Source: Calliphora vicina
Lineage: Eukaryota; Arthropoda; Insecta; Diptera; Calliphoridae
Length of the DNA stretch: 64,000 nucleotides
Reading direction: 5' to 3'
Assembly (NCBI RefSeq): GCF_958450345.1
Contig: NC_088780.1
Location: 134,678,226 to 134,742,225, forward strand
The notes beneath the pieces are model-generated. The model searched no databases. It saw only the letters and a program-made list of their open reading frames with translations, and was not told the origin of the DNA. This document shows positions 39,816-51,890 of the stretch, in pieces. The translations under genes and the position numbers were made by a program. Every line of letters begins with the position of its first letter. Position 1 is the stretch's first letter.

Positions 39816-39959
39816 ACCATTGTAGGGTACTTTTTAATACACAAAACTAAACTAAAGAGCAAAATTGTGAATTCAAAACAAAAGCGCCAAACTAGAATGG
39901 CTAGAAAATGAAAACAACATGAAAGAAAATTTTTTAATGTTAAAATTTTCCGTCAGGAA

Positions 39960-40381
39960 AAAATTGTTAGTTTTCAACGAATGCTCAACGCGACAAAACG
40001 TCTTGAAGTTACACACTCCACGAAAACTACAAAGCGACAGTGTGGCGGTTTAACGAATGAATAACGTGTTATAAATTTAAATAAATTAATGCAAATTAAT
40101 TGAAATATAAAAATAAATTTATAAAAGTGCCTTTGAAGTAATCAGATTGCAAAATAAATATAGTTCCAATAATGAGAACACAAGTTTTAATATTTTGTTT
40201 AACCATGTTACTTGTTATTAGTGTTTTATAAAATTTCCCATAAGAAAAAAAGTATTAAAAATGTGACAAAATCAAACACCATGCAATTTATTAATAATAA
40301 AGAATATTAATTATTTATATTGTAAATTAATAAAACTAGTGCAATATTTAATTTTGGAAAAATAAATAAAAATAACAAGAA
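39960..40381 (+). promoter_or_regulatory. Candidate promoter and 5' UTR of the second gene (first start)
   Basis: A small GC-richer island in AT-rich DNA, with TTAGTT near 39967 as a possible initiator and CAACGCGACAAAACG at 39986, similar to fly MTE-type downstream core promoter sequence. It lies 300-400 bases before the ATG at 40382. Inference only. Confidence 0.35.
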
Positions 40382-40469
40382 ATGAAAACCGTTAGAAAAA
40401 AGAAATTTAATCGTAACGGCTTTGAAATGCTCACCAAACAGGCCCAAAGCAGATCCACTGCCTTTGAAT
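40382..40469 (+). CDS. Candidate first coding exon A of an unidentified gene running right
   Basis: ATG in good fly context (aacaagaaATG) opens 29 codons, MKTVRKKKFNRNGFEMLTKQ then AQSRSTAFE, plus one base, and ends at a strong donor T|GTAAGT. The peptide is basic, with balanced composition quite unlike the surrounding AT-rich noise. The downstream partner exon is not in the window as far as I can tell. It shares splice phase with the exon at 59874, so the two may be alternative starts of one gene. The gene is not recognised. Confidence 0.5.
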
Positions 40470-41250
40470 GTAAGTAGAACATGGTTTGTTTAAAGCTCCC
40501 TCGACTCCTGCATTTCTTTTTGTTTTGCTTTTCCATTTCTTTTATTCAAATGTTCCTTTCATGTTTATGTGTATTTATTTCCGAATGATTGATACTGACA
40601 CCGACACATGTGCGTGCGTGTGTACGTCTATCTGTCTCTTTCTGTGTGTCTTAAGAACATTGCCAGATTAAGGACTTTAGGAAGGTCATATTTCCAAGGA
40701 CTTTTTGCACGAGTAATTTATGTTAAAGATTCGTGTGTTAAAGTTTCATAAATAATAATTCGTCAGAATATTTAATAAAACACCCTACACTGTGTTTGTT
40801 CGAATTAAAAAAAAATGTGTGAATTTTGAAAATGGTTATCAAATAGAATAAAAATTAATAAACTAGTTTACCTCTAGTTTACAGATTCCAAAAATAAAAA
40901 ATGCTAATAGAAATTATATAAATGTTACCTAAAATTATTTGTTTTCCCTACAAAGCTCCTATTTTTATAAAGAAGTTAGATTTTAACTTTTTTCTAAAAA
41001 TTATAAAAAAAGAAAATTCAAATCATGCAACAGATAAGATGCGTTGCGGTTTCCTAATTTCCATTATACTAAAAAATCTGTTCATTCCCGGAAATTTTTG
41101 AATACTAAATTAAGCCAAAAACTATTATAGTTTTGCAATAAAAGATTTAACACATTAGACTGGAAAAAATGTGTAATTCGTTTCAATAGAGAACTTTTTC
41201 AAATTAGAAATTTACAAATTTAAGCCTTTATTTCATTAAATATGAATATT
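40470..41250 (+). other. AT-rich stretch after exon A, nothing recognised
   Basis: Only a TGTGTG/CTGTCT-type simple stretch near 40610-40650 stands out. Probably intronic if exon A is real. Confidence 0.5.
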
Positions 41251-41252
41251 CC

Positions 41253-41880
41253 AAGGTTGGTTACCGTTAAGCTACCGTTACCGAATTAATTACCGTTATC
41301 GCTAAAATAACGTTACCGATATAATTCTAAATTCCGTTACCTCTAAATACTGTTACCGTTATTCAACAAATAATTTTTTTTATTTCAATAATTGAGTTTA
41401 TTGAAATCTGCGTGAGATTTGTATTCGTGCAAACCGAAATGTCTCTGGCAATAAGTACGGCTGAATTTGACCGATGACATGAGTTATGTTGGCTTTGAGG
41501 GCCGCGGTGGCTTATTTGCAAGCGAATTAAGAAACCGCCATAATCGCACGATCTTAGTGTCCAATGCGACATGAGCTGTGAGACACTTAGTGACATCCTA
41601 AAAATAAATGACAGCCAATTTGACAGATGTAGCTTCAACAATATTGCCGCTATCAACTGTCAAAGTTCGGAAGTCCCTGTATAATAAAACCTATGACAGC
41701 TTATTTTTAATTTTTGTAATCTTTATTAATCATTTAAATCGAACCGTAATTACCGTTACCGCTATGCTACCGTTACCGAAATTACCGTTACCGCTAAAAT
41801 ACAGTTACTGAAATAAACCAATATACCGTTACCGTAATAATCCAAAAATGCGTTACCGTTATCTTTTTACCGTTTTCCCG
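41253..41880. mobile_element. ACCGTTA-family repeat split by a mariner-like fragment
   Basis: The left part (ggttggttaccgttaagc, taccgttaccg, ataacgttaccgatataatt) and right part (attaccgttaccgctatgc, ataccgttaccgtaataa) carry the family's cggtaacgg theme. Compared with the copy at 51038-51310, the shared inner phrase atttcaataattgagtttat is cut just before the mariner-like piece at 41400-41660. Confidence 0.6.
41400..41660 (-). pseudogene. Fragment of mariner-like DD34E transposase
   Basis: Reverse frames give HWTLRSCDYGGFL, then CK-ATAALKANIT and PYLLPETFRF-like text, equivalent to the PPRSCDLTPLDYFLW..KANI..IQPDLLEKV block. Same family as 16690-16990 and 62222-62470. Broken by frameshifts. 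Confidence 0.6.
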
Positions 41881-43487
41881 CGAAATTTTTTGTCTTTACA
41901 ACTGAAAACTATTTTTAACTCTAATTTAAATCATTATTAGAAGTAAAATCATTATAGGGGTGTTTAAATCATTTAAGTAGTTTTCTAGGTAAATTTCAGA
42001 TTATATTTGTCTACTTTATCGTTTTCAAAGAGTAGCTGATTTCAAGAAAAGTGAGTTCTGTCGGACTATTTATTAAGAATTGGCGACGGACTACATTTTC
42101 GATCTACACCAAGATCGTGTTTCAAAACTGAATTGCTAATAGAAAGAATAAGACCCCTTCCACACTGGGCAATTTAGTTGCGCAAGTCTCTTGTGTTTGT
42201 AGATGCCAGTGGTAATGTCGGGTTAAGGAGAAGAAAACGACTTACAATTGAATTTTAGCTTTACTAGGTTTTAAAGGATTCGAAAATGCTTTTTAATATT
42301 AACATTTCAAAATGTTTATGAGGTACTTGAAAAGGATATTACATTTAAAAACTGCATTAAACTGAATTTTAAATAGAGGCTAGAGAATTTGCAACTTAAT
42401 GAAACTTTTGTTTTATAATCAAAATTTGTTTTCTTTATCCTTTTGATCAACGATAAAAACCAAACAATTTCCTTAACATGCAATACCATTCCTTTAATGA
42501 CGGTTCATTTCAGCTCAACCTTTACAGATGTTTTTGCAGGATTACGTACATATACTATAAGAATTGTACTCGGATTTTGCAATTGCAATTTAATGATATC
42601 ATTCCATGTTCGTATGTTGTAACATTTTGTTATGATGTTGTAAAATTTAAATTAAAAAATAGAAATATTATTCAATTTGTGAAAACAAAATAATGCAGCA
42701 AGAATTCTCTGGTGAGGTAATGAAAATGAATCAGAGAAACGTGTATATTGTAGATTAGAGTGTTCCATAGAACAACATTTTAATAATAAAAACATAATAA
42801 TAATACAATATTACGAAAATTTTTGATACTAATTTAAATTGTATTTTTACAAATTGCACCGAGATCTGATTTTTTTCCTTTTGTGACATTCAGTTTGCAT
42901 CGCCTGAGTGATATTCCCACAACAGATTCCCAAAAAATGTTGAACTCTGGACACTCTAATATACATATGATTACATGAAGTAATTAATCAATATGAATTG
43001 TTACTAGTAACAGGACACAATAATAAAAACTATACACACGGTTTCTCTATTAACAATGTACTACATATTATTAAACATTTATGATTTAATAATATTAATA
43101 CATACTTGAAAGTTGAAGGTAAAAGAAAAAACTATACTCGTATAAATTAAAAATTGACAAATGGTCTCATGTATAAATAATAACTATTGCATTGTGTTTG
43201 AAAATGCATTTGGGACTTTCAAATTACACTTGAGTCTAGTTTGACTATAACACCGTACAACAGTCAAATTTATGTGACCTTTAACCTCCAATATTTCGCG
43301 TAATGTAAACTCGATTTATCATCGTAACTTTTATCATCATATTTAGGACAGTAAGACAAAGGTATTTTCCAATAGACTGACTACTCTGTAAATGAACTAA
43401 AATGCACTACTTTCCTTAGAAAATAGTCCATCACTTTTGGACCCATGGGAATCCCATTTTGTTGTATATTTAATGTAAAAAAAGAAA

Positions 43488-44345
43488 CAAGTAAGAGAGC
43501 TATATTCGGCTGTGCCGAATCTTATATACCCTTCACAAAATTATACTTCAAAATACAAATTTTAAATATTTTTAGGTAAGCAAAATTAATTTTTTTTTTA
43601 ATTTTTTTTTGTTAAAAATGTTTTTTTGAATTGTTATTATAAATTCTTTTTTTTTTAATTTTAAATGCGAGTTAAAAAATATTTTTTCCGATTTTGACCC
43701 ATTGTAGGTTCAACTTATTATGGTCATATATACGTCGTTACAAAGGTCTTTGAAATATCTATTATTAGATATCCATATTGTCTATTACTATACGCAAAAC
43801 TTATTCGCAAATAAAAATATTGTAATTAGAAAAATTTGCATTAATTGAATTGTAAGACAAACAAGAATTTTTAATTCTTTCATTTTTGCATTTAAAAAAT
43901 AAGAATTTTCCGTAACCAAAGTGACATATAAACAGAGAGTTAGTTAATTGCAAAAAAATTTTATTTGCGAATAGGCTACGTATAAACGTAGTATATATTA
44001 ATTACTTAGTAATCTAGATATATGTATGTAGGTTAAAAATCGAGGTTGTCCTGGGTTTTTCCTCATATCTCAGCCATTTGTGGACCGATTTTGCTGATTT
44101 TAAATAGCAAACTTCTCGAAAGCATGTCTGACAGAATTATTGAAGATTTGGATCCTGAAGATATCTGGGGTCTTCAGAAAATTGATTTCAACAAACAGAC
44201 GGACAGACAGACGGACATGGCTTAATCGACTCCGCTATCTATAAAGATCCAGAATATATATACTTTATAGGGTCAGAAATGAAAAATGTAGAAATTACAA
44301 GCGGAATGACAAACTTATATATACCCTTCTGACGAAGGTGAAGGG
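43488..44345 (+). repeat. Dispersed repeat ('ttcggctgtgccgaatc ... gaagggtataa'), best copy
   Basis: Opens aaacaagtaagagagctata, then ttcggctgtgccgaatctta and tatacccttcac. Closes gaaattacaagcggaatgac, tatatacccttctgacgaag and gtgaagggtataat. The terminal tataccctt blocks and a purine-rich acagacggacagacagacgg box are typical of a repeat common in muscoid flies (from memory of the pattern). No ORF. Partial copies are at 7620-7815, 39640-39815 and 62020-62105. Confidence 0.65.
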
Positions 44346-45754
44346 TATAATAAAAAGAAAATATATCGGTTTTTGGAAAGAAGATATGTACTTTTTATAA
44401 AACTGAATCCTTTTCAAAGTTATTCAATTCTGAAAATTGCTATTTTGCTTGGTTTATACGTCATGAGCATTTAAGAGTAGAATCTATATTTTAAGTTTAG
44501 ATAAAATCGAAGATTATGAATCGAATAGTCCTGCAGTTTTTGCATCCAAAGAGTTATAGTTTTAACAAAATTAATAACAATTACACTTGATATATCTCGA
44601 TTTTCACTTTTACCACTTCAAGCTAAATATTGAACTCTGAAAGGGTTTAGCAATAAGAGAAAACAACATAGAATAATTCGAGAATTTTATATTCTATTAT
44701 CTGGTGTAAAAATTGATTACAATATACAATACAAAGTTCAACTGTTTAATTAATCCTCGATATAGTTGCTGCACACAGGCATTTCTAAACGGCAAGTCCG
44801 ATCGAAATAAAATTTCACGTGTGCGTAGCCAAGGAGTATTCGATTTTAAGTTATTCAATCGGTTGTCAAAGATTTTTATATTTTTGGAAAGCGCTCGACT
44901 AGATACATGATTGCGTGTGCTATTTGCATATCTCTTTATAGGCATTTCAAAATTTGGCCATATCTTGGTCTGCTTTTTAAAAATGTAGAGCGTACCTTTA
45001 TACCGAATGGACTTCGATTTCTTTTGTTAGTTAGACAACTAAATTAACAATAATATACAAAAGAGCAATATTTATTATGGATCCAAAAATAAACGATTTT
45101 CAATAAAAATAATTCCAAAAATAGTAGATATTGGCTGTAGTTTGGGCGGAAAGGTGACTTAACTCTTTTTATTATTAAAAAAAAACTTTCTTTATGAACA
45201 TATAACAATTTTATATTTTTCTGTAAGGTACGTTTATGGAGATTTCGATTATGTCGCCCCTACGACTTTCGGAAGTTGATCAAAATTTCAACTTTGGGCC
45301 ACATGTTCTAAAATCCCAAAGCTGGGATCAAACAACGGAAAGCTATTATGGAAACCTTGATGTGTTCCCTATTAATTTCCAAAGCATTTTCCCAGCCCCG
45401 AAGAAAATGTGAACCCTATGGGCGAAATTGTAAAAAATACCATTTTTGGCATTTTCGCTCCAATTTTCAGGAATTTGCCTTTTTGAGAAGTTTTTTTTTA
45501 CAGTTTGTTATTTAGATTGACAAATTTAAAAAACACGTTGAAAATTTCATTGAAGTTTGTTAATAAATAAAGATTTTATTACATATTTATTGAGTTTCTA
45601 AAATTAAAATTTGTATTGCAAATATTAGGAACATTTGATCCACATTTATTCCGAACTAATTATTTTTTGTTTAGAGTAGTTAATTTTTGGTGTTAGAAAA
45701 AAAATTTCAAGTCAAATTTCAAATCTCATTAGATTCAAAAATATGCCACTTTAA

Positions 45755-46217
45755 CCCAGATATGCCGACTGTACTACACGTTTATCAAAATACCATTTTT
45801 TTTTTGTTCACATTCTTAGTACTCGCCAATACCTCATGGGAGATTGTGTGATCGCATTATTTTTTGCTACTATTTTTGAGTTATTGAATTTTTAATTTAT
45901 AATATTTTCAAATTGCCAATATTCAGTCATTATGGACATATCTCGTTTGTACGGAAAGTAAAATTTTGTACATTTACAAGTGAATAAATACTATATTTTT
46001 TTGGAATTTATATTTATGAAGAGTAGCTTGATTGTTATATGCATGAATGTTTCATTATTGCGTTTTAGTTTTGTTGATGTGACCCCAATGTCCACTTTTT
46101 TCAATAAATTAAAAAAAAACTATATTTGTAATGTTTTTTATTTCTCATTTGCTTCCAAAATAATATAAAAGTATGTACTTTTAAAATGATCAAGCTCAAG
46201 CAGTCGGCATATCTGGG
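45755..46217. mobile_element. piggyBac-like MITE, 463 bp, TTAA-flanked, perfect 17-bp ends
   Basis: TTAA at 45751-45754 and 46218-46221. CCCAGATATGCCGACTG at the left and its exact inverse CAGTCGGCATATCTGGG at the right. No transposase; the short ORF 45980-46168 is chance. Confidence 0.88.
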
Positions 46218-46429
46218 TTAAAACTCAGTTTTTTAAAAATATTTAACTTTTTCATATTAAAAAATTTTATTCAACAACAAACAAGTCAATGGTTCTGACT
46301 AGTCACATTAAAATATGAAAATGTGCAATATTTTTTATGGCTCACAGACATGGCTAATTATCAAAGAAATGAAAGCAAAATTCTAGAACTTTAAAAATCG
46401 TTCCCTCTGAGATAGATATTCTACCAGAA

Positions 46430-46600
46430 CCATATCAAAAGAAGACCTATGGAGAACTAACCACCAACAGAACAGAAAGATAAAATATGGATGGATTGGT
46501 CACACTTCGCGAATACCCTACGATGATCCTCCCTATGCTGCTATTGTCTGGAGGATCGCAAACAACGTGGCGGCGAACTGTTAACGAAACCAGCAAATTG
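46430..46600 (+). pseudogene. LINE ORF2 C-terminal fragment (+ strand)
   Basis: Reads EDLWRTNHQQNRKIKYGWIG then HTSRIPYDD. In the next frame SQTTWRRTVNET follows, the usual end of RTE/jockey-type reverse transcriptases (KRKWRWIGHTLR...RPKTTWRRT). Frameshifted, no upstream RT domain. Confidence 0.7.
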
Positions 46601-47939
46601 TTTAACAAATTATTATTACTAGTACGAAACAGAAATATGTAATTAAGCTCCCAAACATGATGGATGGATTGTAACAAAAATAGGTGCTGTTCAACCCAAT
46701 GTACATCTACAGCGCTACCTATAATCTTATTATATAAATATTTGAAAATTAACAAAAATCGAGAATAATTTTGAAAGAATCCCAATTTCTATGTCCCTGT
46801 TAACAAATCGGACACGTTCAGCAGAGATACTCATCGCCTTAAAACATACTAAACTATGGGTTATATCAAAAATCACAAGGTGACATCTTGTTATCGACAT
46901 TTTTTAACATGAGATAATGATGCCAAATCGTATCCGTATAACGGAGTAATAGTTTGGCATGACGAAAAAATTTCAATTTCAAGGTGTCAACATGTGACCA
47001 TTATTGACATTTAAAGCTTTTTGTTTTGTCTTTCTAACATACATATGTACATACAGAAAATCTATTAATTATTTTACATTCATTAAAATTGTGCGTTTTA
47101 TTATTTGTTTGTTTAATTTCTAAAAATCAAATAGAATATGTAGTTTATCAGATACATATGTATGTATATTAGTTTTATATTTGATGAATGTTTTTCTCGG
47201 ATAAACAAAATACTAATGAAAACAGATAAATTGTGAGTTTAATTTGTTACAAAGAAAATTATTGTTATGCAAATGTTTGAAACATAAAGTAAACATAATA
47301 AATAGAATAGGGTGTTTTTATAGTAGTAGCGAACTACAGAATCATGGATATGTTTACATCCAAAACTAAAACACTTTTATAAAATTTTAAGAAAATTCAA
47401 AATAAACATATTTTTCAAGAAGATATCAATGTTGGCTAAGCCACCATTATAAATAAAATTAACGTTACCGAAATCAGAAATCTACAGAAGTTAAAATATA
47501 TAAATATATACCAACTTTTGCTGAATTAATAGAGTACGACCGCATCTCTATTCAGATCGAAACCGAACCTAACCGAACATAATATCCGCACAAAAATACA
47601 TTATTTGACATAATCCGAAACAAACCGAAACTTTTTAAATGTACTATTAATTTCCCATAATTTAATGAGGGAAAATTTTTCTTGATGCTGTTTAAATATT
47701 CTTACACATTTTACAATAAAATATCTAGAGTCCTTGGATTTGATTTATTAAACACAATACTTGTTTCCCCTTTAAAAATCCATAATTTATGTTTTTTTCT
47801 TTATAAAAGTTTCGGTTTCCGTATGTGTCCAAATTTTGAATTAGGCCGATATTTGGAATCTATATAGTTCATACAAGCAACATATGGTCATAACAAATTT
47901 ATTCCATTCTGATTTGTCCGATGCAAGACGTCAAGTATA

Positions 47940-48110
47940 TGATGGTCTCCCTCTTCTACGGTAGACCGTGCGGATTTTGTTCGATAGCGTGTCTTGTGAT
48001 ATCGTTAATCAGCTTTCGCAGAGTATGCCCTAACCAACGCCATTTTCTTTTACGGATCTCGACGTGTATGGCAGTTTGTACCCATAGCCTTTCATAGGAT
48101 ATCGTAACCG
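47940..48110 (-). pseudogene. LINE ORF2 C-terminal fragment (- strand)
   Basis: Reverse reading RLWVQTAIHVEIRKRKWRWL then GHTLRKLINDITRHAIEQNP HGLP: the conserved C-terminal block of a reverse transcriptase, better preserved than 46430-46600 and related to it. Truncated on both sides. Confidence 0.78.
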
Positions 48111-48354
48111 GCCATAATATTTTGAAAATTCTCAACAGGCAGCGATTTATGTAGAAAAAAGTACTTAAAATCAATAACAACCGTATTGAATCAATAAAAA
48201 ACATTAACCAAAGTCTAGTAATGTTGAAATTTTTTATTTCAATATGGAACAATATTAATTTAAAGTTGAAAATTCTTGATTTATCGTATTTCAACATAAT
48301 TTTTCTATTATAGTGAATGCACAAATCATTAAATTATTTAAAATTTTTGTAAAT

Positions 48355-48630
48355 TTTATTGATAATTTACTGTTACCGAAATAACAGCAAATATCGTTAC
48401 ACATATTAGCTATACCGCTAACCATAGAATAAACACATAGAACGGAAGGAGAGAGTAATATATATCGAAAAATTACTCTCTTTTCACACATACGGGTGAT
48501 ACAATAACAAAATACATGCAATACATTCTCATGAATTAGGTTTTTGACAACAGACTTAGGATTTTGGCTCTCAGTTACATATCTAGTTGTTGTCTATGCC
48601 GCTAACCATGATTTCTCGTTAAAATTTTTT
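48355..48630. repeat. ACCGTTA-family remnant carrying a 176-bp MITE
   Basis: ctgttaccgaaataacagc and atatcgttac at the left and ccgctaaccatg at the right fit the ACCGTTA family. The MITE at 48423-48598 splits it. Confidence 0.5.
48423..48598. mobile_element. 176-bp MITE, second intact copy, exact 8-bp target duplication
   Basis: CCGCTAAC flanks at 48415-48422 and 48599-48606. Same length and nearly the same sequence as 20218-20393, differing at only a handful of bases, so both are recent. Confidence 0.93.
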
Positions 48631-49207
48631 ATAAAACTTGTTCTAGAAACAGAACAACTTCATATTCTTTAACACTTTATTTTGAGAACCAATTCCAAAA
48701 GATGTGGAAAAAATATCCCAATCAGTGTTCTTGATGGGTGATTCGAAATTATAAAATCTTTAGAATATTATTAAATTTAGATAAAAAGTACACATTTATT
48801 TGCTTATTTATAGCATTTTATAAATGTAATTAGGGATTTAATTTGTGAAATGGTCCAAAACACTCGTAACACATAGCGTTGTTGTAGCCTGAACATATCA
48901 TCTTTGTACACTTTTCGATACCAAGTGAAGATAAGATGCTCTACTGGCATATTGGTCTAATAAAATAAAAATGGAGAAAGTCGGGAAATATTTGGACCCT
49001 CTGATGTTAAAAAACTGGAGCAAGGTGCGTAAAAATTTTTAAAATTTAAGTTTCAAATACGAATATCTCCTAAGGTATAAGAGATAATTGATAGATACTA
49101 TAAGGTTTTATATAGTGCTGGACGAGGAGATTCTTTATAATCTTTGAAATCGGAATACAAACTAATGAACTTCTAAAGGATTTTTAGTAATTAGTTATTT
49201 AGAACTA

Positions 49208-49625
49208 TGTACACCATTTCCAATTGTATTTCAGAAGTTTCTAAGTGTATTTCAGAAAATTCCAATTAAATCTCTAATTATATTTCAGAATTTTCTAAAT
49301 ATTCCACATATATTTCAGAAGTTTCCATTCGTGTTTTGGATCTTTACAATTTTATTTCAGAAATTTCCATTTCTATTTCAGAATTATTAATTTATACTTA
49401 AAAAGTTACTAATTGTATTTCAAAATTTTCCAATTGTTTTTCAGAAATTTCTGTTTGTATTTCAGAATTTTCTATTTGTATTTCAGAAATTTCCATTAGT
49501 ATAGCTATTAGAATTTTTCTAAAATACAAATGGGAATTATTGAAATACAAATAGAAAATTCTGAAATACAATTGGAAAAATCTGAAATTGAAATGGAAGT
49601 TTCTGAAATACAAATAGTTGCACAT
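49208..49625. repeat. ATTTCAGAA short-period repeat ending in an inverted half
   Basis: About 280 bases of atttcagaattttctatttg-like units on one strand, then from about 49525 the complementary theme (tgaaatacaaatagaaaatt, ctgaaatacaattggaaaaa). It can form a long imperfect hairpin. Same opening phrase as 19047. Confidence 0.7.
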
Positions 49626-50410
49626 TTGTTAAACAAATGCTAATTAAATTTATTTATCAAAATATTAAATTTGAAGACAAAAAAAAAAGTTTGAAACTCA
49701 ATCCGAACAAAACATTGGGAAAAACTAGTTACGAAGGTGACAATTTCAAGTAGAAAATATTGATTAATTGATTACATAACTGTAGCAAGAAATAGATATT
49801 AGTTTGGTAACAATTCCGTATAACTTGTTGAAAAGTTTTTGCTTGAAAATTAATGTCATGATTAACAAACATGAACTACGCTCGTTCGTTCGCAAATTGA
49901 GTTCATAACCTTAAAAGTAAAAAAATCACTTTTTGTTGAAAGTTTCAACTTGAAACACCATCAAATTTCCAAAACAAAATTAAAACAGTTCGAATTGATT
50001 TCGCTCAACATCAAGCAAATTTATAATAACCTAGTAAATGAACTGTTTAGACCAGTGCTTCCCAACATGGTGCTTAGGCAACACATTTAAAATTCTTTTT
50101 TGGAGGAAATATCAGATTTGATAGTAATATTTATTAAGTTAATGTACTTATCTCATGGTATATAGGAGTTAGGTGGACTGTGGATATCTGCATGTATCCT
50201 TATAGACAAAATATCTCTTTATACAATTAGGCCCTATGTTATGTACATAGATAATATGCATGTCTAATAAAAGACATATGCAGCTATAGAAATTCGGATC
50301 CAAAGTGGGTAAATTTCGGGGAAAAAATATTTAAATTTTTTTTTACAAAAATTGTTTTCTACCTTAAAAATATATTTATCCTAAACTATACTTTGGGGAA
50401 GGTTATATAT

Positions 50411-50627
50411 ACACACAGTTACTAAAGTATACGTACGATTGACTTTTTGGACCCTTTTTTAAAAATCTATATATTTAAAAATACAAGGCCTGACTCATTC
50501 ACTCACTCACTCACTCATGACTGATGAGTCAGTGAATCAGTGAGTGAATGAATGTATTTTTAAATATATATATTTTTTAAAAAAGGCCCAAAAAGTCGAT
50601 CGTACGTATACTTTAGTAACTGTGTGT
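50411..50627. repeat. 217-bp near-perfect palindrome
   Basis: acacacagttactaaagtat at the left equals the inverse of atactttagtaactgtgtgt at the right, continuing through acgtacgat, ctttttgg, a T-rich piece, and tcattcactcactcac to a loop near 50519 (atgactgatgagtcag). Arms of about 105 bases with few mismatches. Confidence 0.88.
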
Positions 50628-51037
50628 ACATACATATGTATGTGTATTTCTCGCTTAAAAGTATTTTTGGGAGCACTGAAGATTTTAAAACCAAACAAAA
50701 AAGATTGGGAAGCACTGTTTTACATGACAGACTAATAATTACATATTTATGTACATATCTATTATTTTAAGTCAACATATGGTGGAAGCAAATTAAAGGT
50801 AATAGAAAATTTATTAGATTTTGCTGTACAATTTAAATGCAATAAGAACAAATAAAACTAATAAATAAGAACAGAAACAAATTCCCAATTGCAGTAAATT
50901 CGGTAGCGGTAGTGGAGCAGAAAAGTTATTTAACGGCAACTTATCCTTAGTTGAATCAAAAAGTCGATTTTTCCAAGATTATGACAAAAAACATCAGTAT
51001 GATGGAGAAATCGTGAACAACATGTGTAAGTTAAAAG

Positions 51038-51310
51038 CAAGGTTAGCTACCGTTACCGCTAAACCATCGTTACCCCAAAAATAACCTTTCAGCTCATCTA
51101 CCGTTACCGTAAAACTCAATTACCGTTACCGCTAAAATACTGTTACCGATATAATCGTAAATAACGTTACGATTATTCTATAAATAATTTTGAATTATGA
51201 AACAACTAATTTTTAATTTCAATAATTGGGTTTATTGAAATATAGAGAATTTAAAATTGTAAATTTTATTATGTAACAATTTAATTCAGGTTGAAATTAC
51301 CGTTACCTAA
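51038..51310. repeat. ACCGTTA-family repeat copy
   Basis: ggttagctaccgttaccgct, atctaccgttaccgtaaaac, aattaccgttaccgctaaaa, then tttcaataattgggtttatt and a final ttaccgttacc. It provides the uninterrupted comparison for 41253-41880. Confidence 0.6.
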
Positions 51311-51628
51311 TAAACGTTTCGAATCTGTAGCCAAAATTGGTTAAAACTATTTAGAATAATAAAATGAATACAAAAATTATTAGTCTCTAAATAGTACTTT
51401 TGAATTGTGATAGACTTTCAATAAGTGAGCAATATATTGTTTGATATCATGGTCATACTTTTTCCCTCAGCTATATCACCAATATGAGTCTACCTTTATA
51501 CTTACCTATCAGATGGCTATTTAAATAATACTCTAGAACATTATAATTTTAATATTTTTAAAACAAACCTCTAAAATACAAAATGGCACTGTGGTGTAGG
51601 TCATAAAATGGTATGTACTATGTATATA

Positions 51629-51890
51629 TAGTAGGGTGGCCCCATTTGTATGGAGAAAAAAAGAAGGATTCGATGTTCCCAACTAAAATTAAACTGAAGT
51701 TTATTTTAGAAGATAATTTCTCATTAATTGTTATGATAAATATTTGTCTAGTATATAGACTGGGGGTAAGCAATTTTCATGTCGATATCGAATGCGGTAA
51801 TTCGGCCCAGAACAAAAGTCCTCAGATTCGGTATCAGCTGTTTGACTGACTCCACCTTGTATAAATTCGCCTTGGTTGGAAGCATCCATA
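51629..51890. repeat. Mixed transposon ends
   Basis: tagggtggccccatttgtat then gatgttcccaactaaaatta repeats the terminal sequence of the 4397-5809 transposon. At 51832-51885, cagctgtttgactgac and caccttgtataaattcgcc resemble part of the hAT-like MITE at 36068-36258. Confidence 0.5.

Noticed and set aside
50411..50627. tRNA or snRNA gene in the hairpin
   Set aside because: No A/B box, anticodon arm or Sm site; it is a simple long palindrome.
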